Part shown: positions 32,320 through 46,018 of the stretch, piece after piece
Layout of the letters: every line of letters begins with the position of its first letter
Numbering within the stretch: position 1 is the stretch's first letter
Source of the DNA: Thinopyrum elongatum
Taxonomy: Eukaryota > Streptophyta > Magnoliopsida > Poales > Poaceae
DNA length: 64,000 nucleotides
Direction of reading: 5' to 3'
NCBI GenBank assembly: GCA_011799875.1
Contig: CM022302.1
Coordinates: 52,357,439 to 52,421,438 of the forward strand
Program-made: the position numbers and the translations under genes
The notes under the pieces: model-generated
Database searches by the model: none
Seen by the model: only the letters and a program-made list of their open reading frames with translations
What the model was told of the DNA's origin: nothing

Positions 32320-34079
32320 TGTTGGGAAACGTTGCATGAAAAACAAAAAAAAATCTATGCACACACAATGATCTATCCATGGAGATGCATAGCAACGAGG
32401 GGGAGAGTGTGTCTACGTACCCACGTAGACCGTAAGCGGAAGCGTTTCACAACGCGGTTGTTGTAGTCGAACTTCTTCGCGCTTCGACCAATCAAGTACT
32501 GAACGCACGGCACCTCCGCGGTCTGCACACGTTCAGCTCGGTGATGTCCCTCGCCTTCTTGATCCAGCAAGACGTCGAGGTAGTAGATGAGTTCCGTCAG
32601 CACGATGGCGTGGTGACGGTGATGGTGAAGTGATCTCCACAGGGCTTCGCCTAAGCACTACGAAAATATGACCGGGGGTGTAAACGGTGGAGGGGGGGCG
32701 CCGCACACGGCTAGGCAATTGTCTGGGGTGTGCTAGGCGCCCCCTCCCACATATATATAGGTGGGAGGGAGGGAGGAGCAGCCATAGGAGGCGCCCAAGT
32801 AGGAGGAATCCTACTTGGAGTCCCTCCCAAGCCGCGCCACCCTGCCATATATAACCGAGGGGGAAGGAAAGAGGGGGGAGAGGGTAGGAAGTGGGAATCC
32901 TAATCCACACTTTCCTTTCCCTTCTCCCCTCTCCTTCTCCTCCTTAGGCTGGCCTATATGGGGGGCACACCAGCCCCTTGTGGCTGGTGCGTTTCCCCTC
33001 TTGGCCCATAAGGCCCATATCTTTTGCCGAGGGTGCCCGGAACCCCTTTCGGTGACCCAATAAGTACCCGGTACCCCTCGAAACACTTCCGGTGTCCGAA
33101 TACCATCGTCCTATATATCAATATTTACCTCTCGACCATTTTGAGACTCCTCGTCATGTCCGTGATCTCATCCGGGACTCCGAACAACATTCGGTCACCA
33201 AATCACATAACTCATATAATACTATATCGTCAACGAACGTTAAGCGTGCGGACCCTACGGGTTCGAGAACTATCTAGACATGACCGAGACACCTCTACGG
33301 TCAATAACCAATAGCAGAACCTGGATGCCCATATTGGCTCCTACATATTCTACGAAGATCTTTATCGATCGAACCGTTATGACAACATACGTAATTCCCT
33401 TTGTCCATCGGTATGTTACTTGCTCGAGATTCGATCGTCGATATCTCTATACCTAGTTCAATCTCGTTACCGGCAAGTCTCTTTACTCATTCCATAATAC
33501 ATCACCTTGTAACTAACTCCCTAGTCATTTGCTTGCAAGCTTATGATGTGTATTGCCAAGAGGGCCCAGAGACACCTCTCCGATACTCGGAGTGACAAAT
33601 CCTAATCTCGATCTATGCCAACTCAACAGATACCTTCGGAGATACCTGTAGAGCATCTTTATGATCACCCAGTTACATTGTGACGTTTGATAGCACAAAA
33701 GGTATTCCTCCGGTATCCGGGAGTTGCATAATCTCATAGTCGAAGTAATATGTATTTGACATGAAGAAAGCAATAGCAATAAACTGAACGATCATTATGC
33801 TAAGCTAACGGATGGGTCTTGTCCATCACATCATTCTCCTAATGATGTGATCCCGTTATCAAATGACAAGACATGTCCAAGGTTAGGAAACCTTAACCAT
33901 CTTTGATCAACGAGCTAGTCTAGTAGAGGCTTACTAGGGACACAGTATTTGTTTATGTATTCACACATGTATTTAAGTATCCGATCAATACAATTCTAGC
34001 ATGAATAATAAACCTTTATCATGAATAAGGAAATATAAAATAACAACTTTATTATTGCCTCTAGGGCATATTTCCTTCA
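32320..34079 (-). repeat. 3' LTR of the Angela/WIS-like element (1,760 bp)
   Basis: Matches 39164-40877. It contains an insertion of about 45 bases around 32500-32545 (cggcacctccgcggtctgca) that the other LTR lacks. Open frames inside the LTR occur in both copies and are not genes. Confidence 0.93.
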
Positions 34080-34093
34080 GTCTCCCACTTGCA

Positions 34094-34225
34094 CTAGAGT
34101 CAATAATCTAGTTCACATTGCCATGTGATTAACACCCATAGTTCACATCTTCATGTGACCAATACCCAAAGAGTTTACTAGAGTCAATAATCTAGTTCAC
34201 ATCGCCATGTGATTAACACCCAAAG
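34094..34225. repeat. 84-bp direct duplication next to the 3' LTR
   Basis: The words actagagtcaataatctag and catgtgattaacaccca occur at 34093-34150 and again from 34177. The plus-strand region beside the LTR (gtctcccactt) is the complement of the polypurine tract. Confidence 0.8.
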
Positions 34226-34229
34226 AGTA

Positions 34230-36757
34230 CTAAGGTGTGATCATGTTTTGCTTGTGTGAGAAGTTTAGTCAACGGGTCTGCCACATTCAGATCCGTATGT
34301 ATTTTGCAAATTTCTATGTCTACAATGCTCTGCATGGAGCTACTCTAGCTGATTGCTCCCACTTTCAATATGTATCCAGATTGAGACTCAGAGTCATCCG
34401 GATCAGTGTTAAAGCTTGCATCGACGTAACCCTTTACGATGAACTCTTTATCACCTCCATAACCGAGAAACATTTCCTTAGTCCTCTTAGGTAACTAAGG
34501 ATAATTTTGACCGCTGTCCAGTGATCAAATCCTGGATCACTATTGTACCCCCTTGCCAAACTCATGGCAAGGTACACAATAGGTCTGGTACACAGCATGG
34601 CATACTTTATAGAACCTATGGCTGAGGCATAGGGAATGACTTTCATTCCTCTCTATCTTCTGCCGTGGTCGGGTTGCTAGTCTTACTCAAGTTCACACCT
34701 TGCAACACAGGCAAGAACCCTTTCTTTGACTGATCTATTTTGAACTTCTTAAAAACTATGTCAAGGTATGCCCTTTGTGAAAGTCCTATTAAGCGTCTCG
34801 ATCTATCCCTATAGATCTTGATGCTCAATACGTAAGCAGCTTCACCGAGGTCTTTCATTGAAAAATTCTTATTCAAGTATCCTTTTTATGCTATCCAAAA
34901 ATTCTATATCATTTCCAATCAACAATATGTCATACACATATAATATCAAAAATGCTACAGAGCTCCCACTCACTTTCTTGTAAATACAGGCTTCACCATA
35001 AGTCTGTATAAAACCATATGCTTTGATCACCTTATCAAAGTGTATATTCCAACTCCGAGATGCTTGCACCAGTCCATAGATAGATTGCTGGAGCTTGCAC
35101 ACTTTGTTAGCATCTTTAGGATCGACAAAACCTTCTGGTTGCATCATATACAACTCTTCTTCAAGATATCCATTAAGGAATGCAGTTTTGACGTCCATTT
35201 GCCAGATTTCATAATTATAAAATGTGGCAATTGCTAACATGATTCGGACGGACTTAAGCATCGCTACAGGTGAGAAAGTCTCATCGTAGTCAACCCCTCG
35301 AACTTGTCAAAAACCTTTTGCGACAAGTCATGCTTTGTAGATAGTAACATTACTATCAGCGCCAGTCTTCTTCTTGAAGATCCATTTATTTTCTATGGAT
35401 TGCTGATCATTGGGCAAGTCCACCAAAGTCCACACTTTGTTCTCATACATGGATCCTATCTCAGATTTCATGGCCTCAAGCCATCTGTCAGAATCTGGAC
35501 TCATCATAGCTTCTTCATAGTTCGTAGGTTCGCCTTGGTCTAGTAACATGACTTCCAGAACAGGATTACCATACCACTCTGGTGTGGATCGTGCTCTGGT
35601 CGACCTACAAGGTTCAGTAGCAACTTGATCTAAAGTTTCATGATCATCATCATTTGCTTCCTCTCTAGTTGGTGTAGACATCACGGGAACGGATTTCTCT
35701 GATGTGCTACTTTCCAATTTGAGAGAAGGTACAATTACCTCATCAAGTTCTACTTTCCTCCCACTCACTTCTTTCGAGAGAAACTCCTTCTCTAGAAAGG
35801 ACACATTCTTGGCAACAAAGATCTTGTCTCCGGATCTGTGGTAGAAGGTGTACCCAATTTTTTCCTTAGGGTATCCTATGAAGACGCACTTCTCCGATTT
35901 GGGTTCGAACTTATCAGGCTGAAGCCTTTTGACATAAGTGTTGCAACCCCAAACTTTTATGAAACGACAGCTTAGGTTTCTAGCCAAACCACAGTTCATA
36001 TGGTGTCATCTCAACGAATTTAGACGGTGCCCTATTTAACATGAATGCGGCTGTCTTTAATGCATAACCCCAAAATGATAAAGGCAAATCGGTAAGAGAC
36101 ATCATAGAACGCACCATATCTAATAAAGTACGGTTACGATGTTCGGATACACCATTACGCTGTGGTGTTCCAGGTGGCATGAGTTGTGAAACAATTCCAC
36201 ATTGTTTTAAATGAAGGCCAAACTCGTAACTCAAATATTCGCCTCCGCGATCGGATCGTAGAAACTTTATTTTCTTGTTACCATGATTCTCAACTTCACT
36301 CTGAAATTCTTTGAACTTTTCAAATGTTTCAGACTTGTGTTTCATCAAGTAGATATACCCATATCTACTCAAATCATCAGTGAAGGTGAGAAAAATAACG
36401 ATACCTGCCGCGTGCTTCAATACTCATCAGACCGCATATATCGGTATGTATTATTTCCAATAAGTCATTAGCTCGCTCCATTGTTCCGGAGAACGGAGTT
36501 TTAGTCATCTTGCCCATGAGGCATGGTTCGCAAGTATCAAATGATTCATAATCAAGTGATTCCAAAAGTCCATCTGTATGGAGTTTCTTCATGCGTTTTA
36601 CACCAATATGACCTAAACGGCTGTGCCACAAATATGTTGCACTATCATTATCAACTTTGCATCTTTTGGCATCAATATTATGAATATGTGTATCACTACT
36701 ATCGAGATTCAATAAACCATTTACATTGGGTGCATGACCATAGAAGGTTTTATTCAT
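34230..36757 (-). pseudogene. Copia pol remnant (integrase and reverse transcriptase)
   Basis: Frames in order from 36757 are integrase zinc finger WHSRLGHIGVKRMKKL...CEPCLMGK, integrase core FTDDLSRYGYIYLMKH, RSDRGGEYLS and PGTPQRNGVSEHRNRT, then a linker with the conserved FIGYPKEKIGYTFYH. Reverse transcriptase follows with WQMDVKTAFLNGYLEEELYM and YVYDILLIGND, where the catalytic YVDD has become YVYD. RNase H is mostly missing. The protein is cut by frameshifts near 36400, 35990, 35310 and 34870 and cannot work. Confidence 0.92.
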
Positions 36758-36859
36758 GTAAACAGAACAACAATTATTCTCTGACTTAAATGAATAAACA
36801 TGATCTAATCATATTCATGCTCAACGCAAACACCAAATAACATTTATTTAGGTCCAACA

Positions 36860-37930
36860 CTAATCCCGAAAGTAGAGGGAGTGTGCGATGGTGATCTTAT
36901 CAACCTTGGAATCACTTCCAACACACATCGTCACCTCGCCATTAACTAGTCTCTGTTCATTTTGCAACTCCTGTTTCGAGTTACTAATCTTAGCAACTGA
37001 ACAGGTATCAAATACACAGGGGCTACTATGAACACTAGTAAAGTACACATCAATAACATGTATATCAAATATACCTTTGTTCACTTCGCCATCCTTCTTA
37101 TCCGCCAAGTATTTGGGGCAGTTCCGCTTCCAGTGACCATTTCCTTTGCAGTAGAAGCACTCAGTCTCAGGCTTGGGTTCAGCTTTGGGCTTCTTCACGG
37201 GAGCGGCAACTTGCTTGCCATTCTTCTTGAAGTTCCTTTCTTTCCCTTGCCCTTTTTTCTTGAAACTAGTGGTCTTGTTAACCATCAACACTTGATGCTC
37301 TTTCTTGATTTCTACCTTCGCCGATTTCAGCATCGCGAAGAGCACGGGAATCGTTTTCGTCATCCCTTGCGTCATCCCTTGCATATTATAGTTCATCACG
37401 AAGTTCTAGTAGCTTGGTAATAGTGACTAGAGAACTCTGTCAATCACTATCTTATCTGGAAGATTAACTCCCACTTGATTCAAGTGATTGTAGTACCCAG
37501 ACATTCTGAGCACATGCTCACTGGCTGAGATATTCTCCTCCATCTTGTAGGCCTAGTACTTGTCAGAGGTCTTATACCTCTCGACATGGGCATGAGTCTG
37601 AAATACCAATTTCAGCTCTTGGAACATCTCATATGCTCCGTGGCAGTCAAAACGTTTTTGAAGTCCCGGTTCTAAGCCATAAAGCATGGCGCACTAAACT
37701 ATCAAGTACTCATCATATCGAGCTTTGCCAAACGTTCATAACGTCTGCATTTGCTCCTGCAATAGGTCTGTCACCTAGCGGTGCATCAAGGACATAATTC
37801 TTCTGTGCAGCAATGAGGATAATCCTCAGATCACGGACCCAGTCCGCATTATTGCTACTATCATCTTTCAACTTAGTTTTCTCTAGGAACATATCAAAAT
37901 AAAATAGGGGAGCTATACGCGAGCTATTGA
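36860..37930 (-). pseudogene. Copia gag/protease remnant
   Basis: A CCHC zinc knuckle CFYCKGNGHWKRNC and a following CPKYLADKKDG are clear. The protease site reads VFDTCSVAKISNSKQEL, so the usual D-T/S-G triad is altered. Upstream Gag sequence (for example SSLVTITKLLELRDEL) is broken by several stops. Confidence 0.85.
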
Positions 37931-39163
37931 TCTAAAACATAGATATGCAAAAACTATCAAGACTAAGTTCATGATAAATTAAGTTTAATTAATCAAATTA
38001 CTAATGAACTCCCACTTAAATCAACATCCCTCAAGTTGTCTAAGTGATACATGATCCATATCAACTAAACCATGTCTGATCATCACGTGAGATGGACTAG
38101 TCTTCAATGGTGAACATCTTCATGTTGATCATATCTACTATATGACTCATGTTTGACCTTTCAGTCTCCAGTGTTCCGAGACCATGTCTGTACATGCTAG
38201 GCTCGTCAAGTTTAACCCAAGTATTCTGCATGTGCAAAACTATCTTACACCCGTTGTATGTGAACGTAGAGTCTATCACACCCGATCATCACGTGGTGTC
38301 TCGAAATGACGAACTGTAGCAATGGTGCATACTCGGGGAGAAAACTTTTACCTTGAAATTTAGTAAAGGGATCATCTTATAATGCTACCGAAGTACTAAG
38401 CAAAATAAGATGTATAAAAGATAAACATCACATGCAATCAAAATATGTGACATGATATGGCCATCATCATCTTGTGCTTTTGATCTCCATCTCCAAAGCA
38501 TTGTTATGATCTCCATCGTCACTGGCTCGACACCTTGATCTGTATCGTTGCGTCGTGGTCGTCTCGCCAACTATTGCTTCTAAAAGTATTGCTAGCGCAT
38601 AGCGATAAAGTAAAGCAATTACATGGCGTTTGCATTTCATACAATAAAGATACAACCATAAGGCTCCTGCCGGTTGCCGATAACTTACAAAACATGATCA
38701 TCCCATACAATAACGTATATCACATCATGTCTTGACCATATCACATCACAACATGCCCTACAAAAACAAGTTAGATGTCCTCTACTTTGTTGTTGCAAGT
38801 TTTACGTGGCTGCTATGGGCTTCTAGCAAGAACCGTTCTTACCTACGGCAAAAACGACAATGGTGATTCATCAAGTTTGCTGTTTTAACCTTCTTTAAGG
38901 ACCAGCCATAGTCAAATTCGATTCAACTAAAGTGGGAGAAACAGACACCCGCCAGCCACCTTTATGCAAAACCAGTTGCATGTCAGTCAGTGGAACCAGT
39001 CTCATGTGCGTGGACATGTAAGGTTGGTCCGGGCCGCTTCATCCCACAATACCGCCGAATCAAAATAAGACGTTGGTGGTAAGCAATATGACTATCACCG
39101 CCCACAACTCTTTGTGTTCTACTCGTGCATATCATCTACGCATAGACCTAGCTCGGATGCCAC
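37931..39163 (-). other. Leader of the Angela/WIS-like element with altered primer-binding site
   Basis: Non-coding 5' leader. Beside the 5' LTR the minus strand reads TGGCATCCGAGC (39151-39162), which differs from the usual TGGTATCAGAGC at two positions. Confidence 0.7.
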
Positions 39164-40877
39164 TGTTGGGAAACGTTGCATGAAAAACAAAAAAAATTCT
39201 ACGCACACGCAATGATCTATCCATGGATATGCATAGCAACGAGGGGGAGAGTGTGTCTACGTACCCTCGTAGACCGTAAGCGGAAGCATTTCACAACACG
39301 GTTGATGTAGTCAAACTTCTTCGCGCTTCAACTGATCAAGTACCGAACGCACTCCATCTTGATCTAGCAAGACATCGAGGTAGTAGATGAGTTCCGTAAG
39401 CATGATGGTGTGGTAACGGTGATGGTGAAGTGATCTCCGCAGGGCTTTGGCTAAGCACTACGAAAATATGACCGGGGGTGTAAACGGTGGAGGGGGGCGC
39501 CGCACACGGCTAGGCAATTGTCTGGAGTGTGCTAGGCGCCCCCTTCCCACATATATATAGGTGGGAGGGAGGGAGGAGTAGCCATAGGAGGCGCCCAAGT
39601 AGGAGGAATCGTACTTGGAGTCCCTCCCAAGCCGCGCCCCCCTGCCCTATATAACCGAGGGGGAAGGAAAGAGGAGGGGAGGGAAGGAAGTGGGAATCCT
39701 AATCCACACTTTCCTTTCCCTTCTCCCCTTTCCTTATCCTCCTTAGGCCAGCCTATATGGGGGGCGCACCAGCCCCTTGTGGCTGGTGCATTTCCCCTCT
39801 TGGCATATAAGGCCCATATCTTTTGTCGGGGGTGCCCGGAACCCCTTCCGGTGACCCGATAAGTAGCCGGTACCCCCCGAAACACTTCCGGTGTCCGAAT
39901 ACCATCGTCCTATATATCAATCTTTACCTCTCGACCATTTCGAGACTCCTCGTCATGTCCATGATCTCATCCGGGACTCCGAACAACATTCGGTCACCAA
40001 ATCACATAACTCATATAATACTATATCATCAACGAACGTTAAGCGTGCGGAGTCTACGGGTTCGAGAACTATGTAGACATGACCGAGACATCTCTCCGGT
40101 CAATAAACAATAGCGAACCTAGATACCCATATTGGCTCCCACATATTCTACGAAGATCTTTATCGGTCGAACCGTTATGACAACATACGTAATTGCCTTT
40201 GTCCATCGGTATGTTACTTGCCCGATATTCGATCGTCGGTATCTCTATTCCTAGTTCAATCTCGTTACCGGCAAGTCTCTTTACTCGTTCCTTAATATAT
40301 CACCTTGTAACTAACTCCTTAGTCATTTGCTTGCAAGCTTATGATGTGTATTACCGAGAGGGCCTAGAGATACCTCTCCGATACTCGGAGTGACAAATCC
40401 TAATCTCGATCTATGCCAACTCAACAGATGCCTTCGGAGATACCTGTAGAGCATCTTTATGATCACCCAGTTATGTTGTGACGTTTGATAGCACACAAGG
40501 TATTCCTCCGGTATTTGGGAGTTGCATAATCTCATAGTCGAAGGAATATGTATTTGACATGAAGAAAGCAATAGCAATAAACTGAACGATCATTATGCTA
40601 AGCTAACGGATGGGTCTTGTCCATCACATCACTCTCCTAATGATGTGATCCCGTTATCAAATGACAACACATGTCCATGGTTAGGAAACCTTAACCATCT
40701 TTGATCCACGAGCTAGTCTAGTAGAGGCTTACTAGGGACACAATATTTGTTTATGTATTCACACATATATTTAAGTTTCCGATCAATACAATTCTAGCAT
40801 GAATAATAAACCTTTATCATGAATAACGAAATATAAAATAACAACTTTATTATTGCCTCTAGGGCATATTTCCTCCA
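39164..40877 (-). repeat. 5' LTR of the Angela/WIS-like element (1,714 bp)
   Basis: Partner of 32320-34079. Confidence 0.93.
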
Positions 40878-40923
40878 CTTTATGTATGAACTTGTATTAA
40901 TTTGGACTTTTCGGAGTTGTGTA

Positions 40924-43900
40924 ATGAAGATGAGGCGAAAATGGATGTACGATGACCGATGCTCTCCCCAGTCCATTAATGGCGTGCATAGTTTTCTGTT
41001 TGTGGCTGAGGCAAACAAGCGGGCGGATGGTTTTATGTGTTGTCCATGTGGTGTTTGTAAGAATGATCACAATTACTCTAACTCAAGAACCATTCACGTC
41101 CACCTGTTTACGTCCGATTTCATGTCTGGCTATAACTGTTGGACCAAGCACGGAGAAAGAAGGGTTCTAATGGAAGAGAATGAAGAAGAAGAGGATGATG
41201 ACAGCTATCCTGGCCATGGGTTCCCTGAATACGATGGTACAACAATGGGGGAAGAAGCTGAAGAAGAGGCATCAGATGAGCCCGCTGATGATCTTGGTTG
41301 GGCCATTGCCGATGTAAAAAGAAACTGCGCAAGTGAAAAGGAGAAGCTGAAGTTGCAGCGCATGTTAGAGGATCACAAGAAATTATTGTACCCAAATTGC
41401 GAAGATGACAAGAAAAAGCTGGGTACCACACTGGAATTGCTGCAATGGAAGGCAGAGAATGGTGTATCTGACAAGGGATTTGAAAAGTTGCTGATAATGT
41501 TGAAGAAGATGCTTCCAAAGGACAACGAATTGCCCGACAGTACGTATAAAGCAAAGAAGGTTGTATGCCCTCTAGGATTAGAGGTGCAGAAGATACATGC
41601 ATGCCCTAATGACTGCATCCTCTACCGCGGTGAGTACGAGGATTTGAATGCATGCCCGGTATGCGGTGCATCGCGCTATAAGATCAGCCGCGATGGCCCT
41701 GGTGATGTTGAGGGCGAGCGCCCCAAGAAGAGGATTCCTGCCAAGGTGATGTGGTATGCTCCTATAATACCACGGTTGAAACATTTGTTCCAAAACAAAG
41801 AGCATGCCAAGTTGATGCGATGGCGCAAAGAAGACCGTAAGAAAGACGGGAAGTTGAGAGTACCCGCTGACGGGTCGCAGTGGAGAAAAATCGAGAGAAA
41901 GTGTGAGGAATTTGTAGATGACGCAAGGAACTTATGGTTTGGTTTAAGTGCAGATGGCATTATTAATCCTTTTTGGAGCAGAGCAGCAATCATAGCACCT
42001 GCCCTGTGACTCTATGTATCTATAACCTTCCTCCTTGGTTGTGCATGAAGCGGAAGTTCATTATGATGCCAGTGCTCATCCAAGGCCCCAAGCAACCCGG
42101 CAACGACATTGATGTGTACCTAAGGTCGTTAGTTGAAAAACTTTTACAGCTGTGGGACAAAAAAGGTGCACGTGTGTGGGATGAGCACAAACAGCAGGAA
42201 TTTGACCTACTAGCATTGCTGTTTGAAACCATCAATGATTGGCCTGCTCTTAGTAACCTTTCAGGACAGACAAACAAGGGATACCACGTATGCACGCACT
42301 GTTTAGATGATACCGAAAGTATATATTTGGATAAATGTAAGAAGAATGTGTACCTGGGACATCGTCGATTTCTTCCGATCAAGCATATCTTAAGAAAGAA
42401 AGGCAAGCATTTCAAAGGTGAGGAAGATCACCAGAAGATGCCTCGCCACCGTACTGGTCGTGATATACTTCATATGGTCAAGGATTTAGAAGTAATCTTT
42501 GGAAAGGGTCCTTGCAGACAATCTGTTCCGAATGACGCTGACGAACACGCACCCATGTGGAAGAAGAAATCTATATTTTCGGACCTACCCTATTGGAAAG
42601 AACTAGAGGTCTGCTCTGCAATCGACGTGATGCACGTGATGAAGAATCTTTGCGTGAACCTGCTAGGCTCCTTGGGCGTGTATGGGAAGACAAAAGATAC
42701 ACCGGTGGCACGGGAGGACCAACAATGTTTGCACGAAAAAGACGGCATGCATCCAAAGCAGTATCAGGGTCATGCCAGCTACGCTCTTACCAAAGAAGAG
42801 AAGGAAATCTTCTTTGAATGCCTGCTCAGTATGAAGGTCCCGTCTGGCTTGTCGTTGAATATAAAGGGAATAATAAATATGGCAGAGAAAAAGTTCCAGA
42901 ACCTAATGTCTCATGACTGCCACGTGATTATGATGCAACTGCTTCCGGTTGCATTGAGGAGGCTTCTACCAGAAAACGTTCGATTAGCCACTGTGAAGCT
43001 ATGTGCATTCCTCAATGCAATCTCTCAGAAGGTAATCGATCCAGAAATCCTACCAAGGTTACATAATGATTTGGTGCAATGTCTTGTCAATTTCGAGTTG
43101 GTGTTCCCACCATCCTTCTTCAATATCATGACACACATCCTAGTTCACCTAGTCGATGAGATTGCCATTCTGGGTCCTGTATTTCTACACAATATGTTCC
43201 CCTTTGAGAGGTTCATGGGAGTCTTAAAGAAATATGTTCATAACCGTGCTAGACCAGAAGGAAGCATCTCCAAGGGCCATGAAACTGAGGAGGTCATTGA
43301 GTTTTGTGTTGACTTTATTCCTGGCCTTAAGCCGATTGGTGTTCTCGAATCACGGAATGAGGGCAGACTAGGTGGAAAAGGCACGCTAGGAAAGGACCAA
43401 TTAATATGTATCGACGGGCATTCTTGGGCGCAAGCACACTACACAGTTCTACAGAATTCCGCCTTGGTGGTTCCGTTTATCGAGGAACACAATAATATTC
43501 TAAGCTCCAAACACCCGGAGCAGTCTGACGACTGGATTACACGTGAACACACGGGGACTTTCGGCGGTTGGTTGCAGACACGTCTCATGCATGACGACAC
43601 TATTGCAGATGAGCTGTAGTTGCTAGCCAAGTTACCATTTTTGACTATATTGACTTTCAAAGGGTACGAGATAAATGGGAATACGTTTTACATGATCGCC
43701 CAAGATAAAAAGAGCACCAACCAAAATAGTGGTGTCCGCTTTGATGCAGCAAACACCAATAGGCCAAAGGACACATATTATGGTTACATAGAGGAGATAT
43801 GGGAACTTGACTATGGAAGTGATTTGAAGGTCCTTTTGTTTCGGTGCAAATGGGTCAATCTGATAGGAGGCGGCATAAAGGAAGACCCGCGATACGGAAT

Positions 43901-44267
43901 GACAATAGTGGATCTCAACAATCTTGGGTACACAGATGAACCATTCGTCCTAGCCAATGATGTGGCGCAAGTTTTCTATGTGAAGGACATGTCTACCAAG
44001 CCGAGAAAAAGAAAAGATAAGGAAGCGAATACATCATACGATGAGCCAAAGCGCCACATAGTTCTTTCAGGGAAAATAAACATCGTGGGAGTGGAGGACA
44101 AGACAGACATGTCAGAAGATTATGAAAAGTTTCATGAAGTTTCTCCCTTCACAGTGAATATTGTCCCGAGCATCCTGTTAAATGATGAAGATTGTCCATG
44201 GTTATGGAGCAAAGGGACACAAGCGAAGAAAAAGTTTTATTTCCCAAGATCCCACTCTGGGATGTGA
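40924..44267 (+). pseudogene. CACTA TNP2-type transposase, first copy
   Basis: TNP2-family transposases bind the ends of CACTA elements and cut them out. The start MKMRRKWMYDDRCSPQ and HSFLFVAEANKRADGFMCCP with the CPCGVC zinc-like motif form the transposase-associated N-terminal domain. The acidic stretch EENEEEEDDDSYPGHGFPEY follows, then HACPNDCILYRGEYEDLNAC and the Transposase_21 core. A frameshift near 41970 separates INPFWSRAA from EQSSNHSTCPVTLCIYNLPP. The core then runs through VLIQGPKQPGND, YHVCTHCLDDTES and SAIDVMHVMKNLCVNLLG to the DUF4218-like part (FPPSFFNIMTHILVHLVDEI). TAG at 43617-43619 interrupts a frame that is otherwise open to 44267, with the DUF4216-like part FRCKWVNLIGGG and VLANDVAQVFYVKD. 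The whole would be about 1,110 residues. Two lesions make it inactive. Confidence 0.92.
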
Positions 44268-44403
44268 CCGGCTTCACCGTCATCACTTTCTTCTCTAGTG
44301 AGTTTCCGGACATATATATCTGGAAAGTCCCACTTCAGACAAACCGAAGGGAATCTTTGTAATAGTTAGGGTACTTATGTATTTTGGCATTTGTAATAGT
44401 TAG
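44268..44403. other. CACTA 3' untranslated spacer
   Basis: Short spacer between the transposase stop and the tandem array. Confidence 0.5.
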
Positions 44404-45645
44404 GGTTACGGCAAAAACTGGATGCACTTCGTGTACAAACTGGACAATCTCTTTCGATGTATTAGGGTTTTGGACGAAAACTCATCTGTTACAAAGGCAT
44501 TTCAGTTTTTTAAACTTATTTCAACTCCAGACTTTTTGTGCATTCAACATGCACCATTCAAAGCCACATCATCAATTTTCAACCCTTTCTGACTTCATTC
44601 GCTATTTTTCATGAATTTACTGATTTTCTTTAGCTAAATGACCTTGAAATTGAAAAGCACTACAAATGAACTCTGAAAAGGTTGAAAGTTGGCATGGTAT
44701 CATCATTTCACCCACATAGCATGTTCTAAAAAGTTGAGAGGGTTATGGCAAAAACTGGATGCACTTCGTGTACAAACCGGACAATCTCTTTCGAAGTATC
44801 AGTGTTTCGGACGAAAACTCATCTGTTACAAAGGCATTTCATTTTTTTTAAATTTATTTCAACTCCAGACTTTTTGTGTGTTCAACATGCACCATTCAAA
44901 GCCACATCATCAATTTTCAACCCTTTCTGACTTCATTCGCTATTTTTCATGCATTTACTAATTTTTTTCAGCTAAATGACCGTGAAATTGAAAAGCACTA
45001 CAAATGAACTCTGAAAAGGTTGAAAGTTGGCATGCTATAATCATTTCACCCACATAGCATGTGCTAAAAAGTTGAGAAGGTTACGGCAAAAATTGGATGC
45101 ACTTCGTGTACAAACTGGACAATGTCTTTCGAAGTATCAGGGTTTCGGACGAAAACTCATCTGTTACAAAGGCATTTCATTTTTTTAAACTTATTTTAAC
45201 TCTAGACTTTTTGAGTATTCAACATGCACCATTCAAAGCCACGTCATCAATTTTCAACCCTTTCTGAGTTCATTCACTATTTTTCATGCATTTACTGATT
45301 TTTTTGAGCTAAATGACCCTGAAATTGAAAAGCACTACAAATGAACTCTGAAAAGGTTGAAAGTTGGCATGGTTTCATAATTTCACCCACATAGCATGTG
45401 CTAAAAAGTTGAGAGGGTTACGGCAAAAACTGGATGCACTTCGTGTACAAACTGGACAATCTCTTTCGAAGTATCAGGGTTTCTGACAAAAACTCATCTG
45501 TTACAAAGGCATTTCATTTTTTAAACTTATTTCAACTCCAGACTTTTTTGTGCATTCAACATGCACCATTCAAAGCCACATCATCAATTTTCAACCCTTT
45601 CTGACTTTATTCGCTATTTTTCATGCATTTACGAATTTTTTTAGC
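44404..45645. repeat. Tandem array of about 337-bp units (3.7 copies)
   Basis: The word gatgcacttcgtgtacaaac starts at 44421, 44758, 45096 and 45433, spacings of 337, 338 and 337. Each unit also holds actcatctgttacaaaggca and a pair of T- and A-rich tracts. Units differ at scattered sites. The last is cut off near 45645. CACTA elements often carry such arrays on their 3' side. Confidence 0.95.
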
Positions 45646-46018
45646 TATAAAACTAAAAGAGCTAAACAGAATCTGTTTTTGATTAAAACAACCATTTAAA
45701 ATACCCTAAGAATTACCAAATTGAATATAATGATAAAACACACTAATATTAAACAGCAGAAAAAAGAATCACTCAAAAATCTATTTTTAAAGTAAAGTTA
45801 TTCACAAACTAGTGATTCACACAAATTTCAAATAATTCAAATTTAAACTATTCAAATTTGAAAACTACTGGCACTAACAGAAAGTTTATAATTTTTTTGA
45901 CCTAAAGCAAAAAGATTCACTCAAAAACTCTAAATAAAGCAAAAAACAACTCAGAAACAAAAGAAAATAAATAAAGCAAAAAACAAAAAATCACTAGAAA
46001 ATAAATAAATTAAAAAAA
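45646..46018. other. A-rich CACTA 3' region
   Basis: A-rich low-complexity DNA with no gene. Confidence 0.5.

Larger units (their letters stand above)
32320..40877 (-). mobile_element. Angela/WIS/BARE-like copia retrotransposon, degenerate
   Basis: The LTRs start TGTTGGGAAACGTTGCATG and end in TTTCCTTCA or TTTCCTCCA. The target duplication is CTTTA (32315-32319 and 40878-40882). The coding strand is minus. gag and pol are broken by many frameshifts and the RNase H part is largely deleted. LTR divergence is visibly higher than in the 14.7-kb element. The internal region is about 5.1 kb. It lies inside the CACTA element, between its accessory gene and its transposase gene. Confidence 0.93.

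Noticed and set aside
32373..33595. Open frames inside the Angela/WIS-like LTR
   Set aside because: The same frames occur in the other LTR at 39.5-40.6 kb and follow LTR composition, not coding constraint.
44404..45645. CRISPR-like array
   Set aside because: Units of 337 bases are contiguous, with no unique spacers, in a plant genome.
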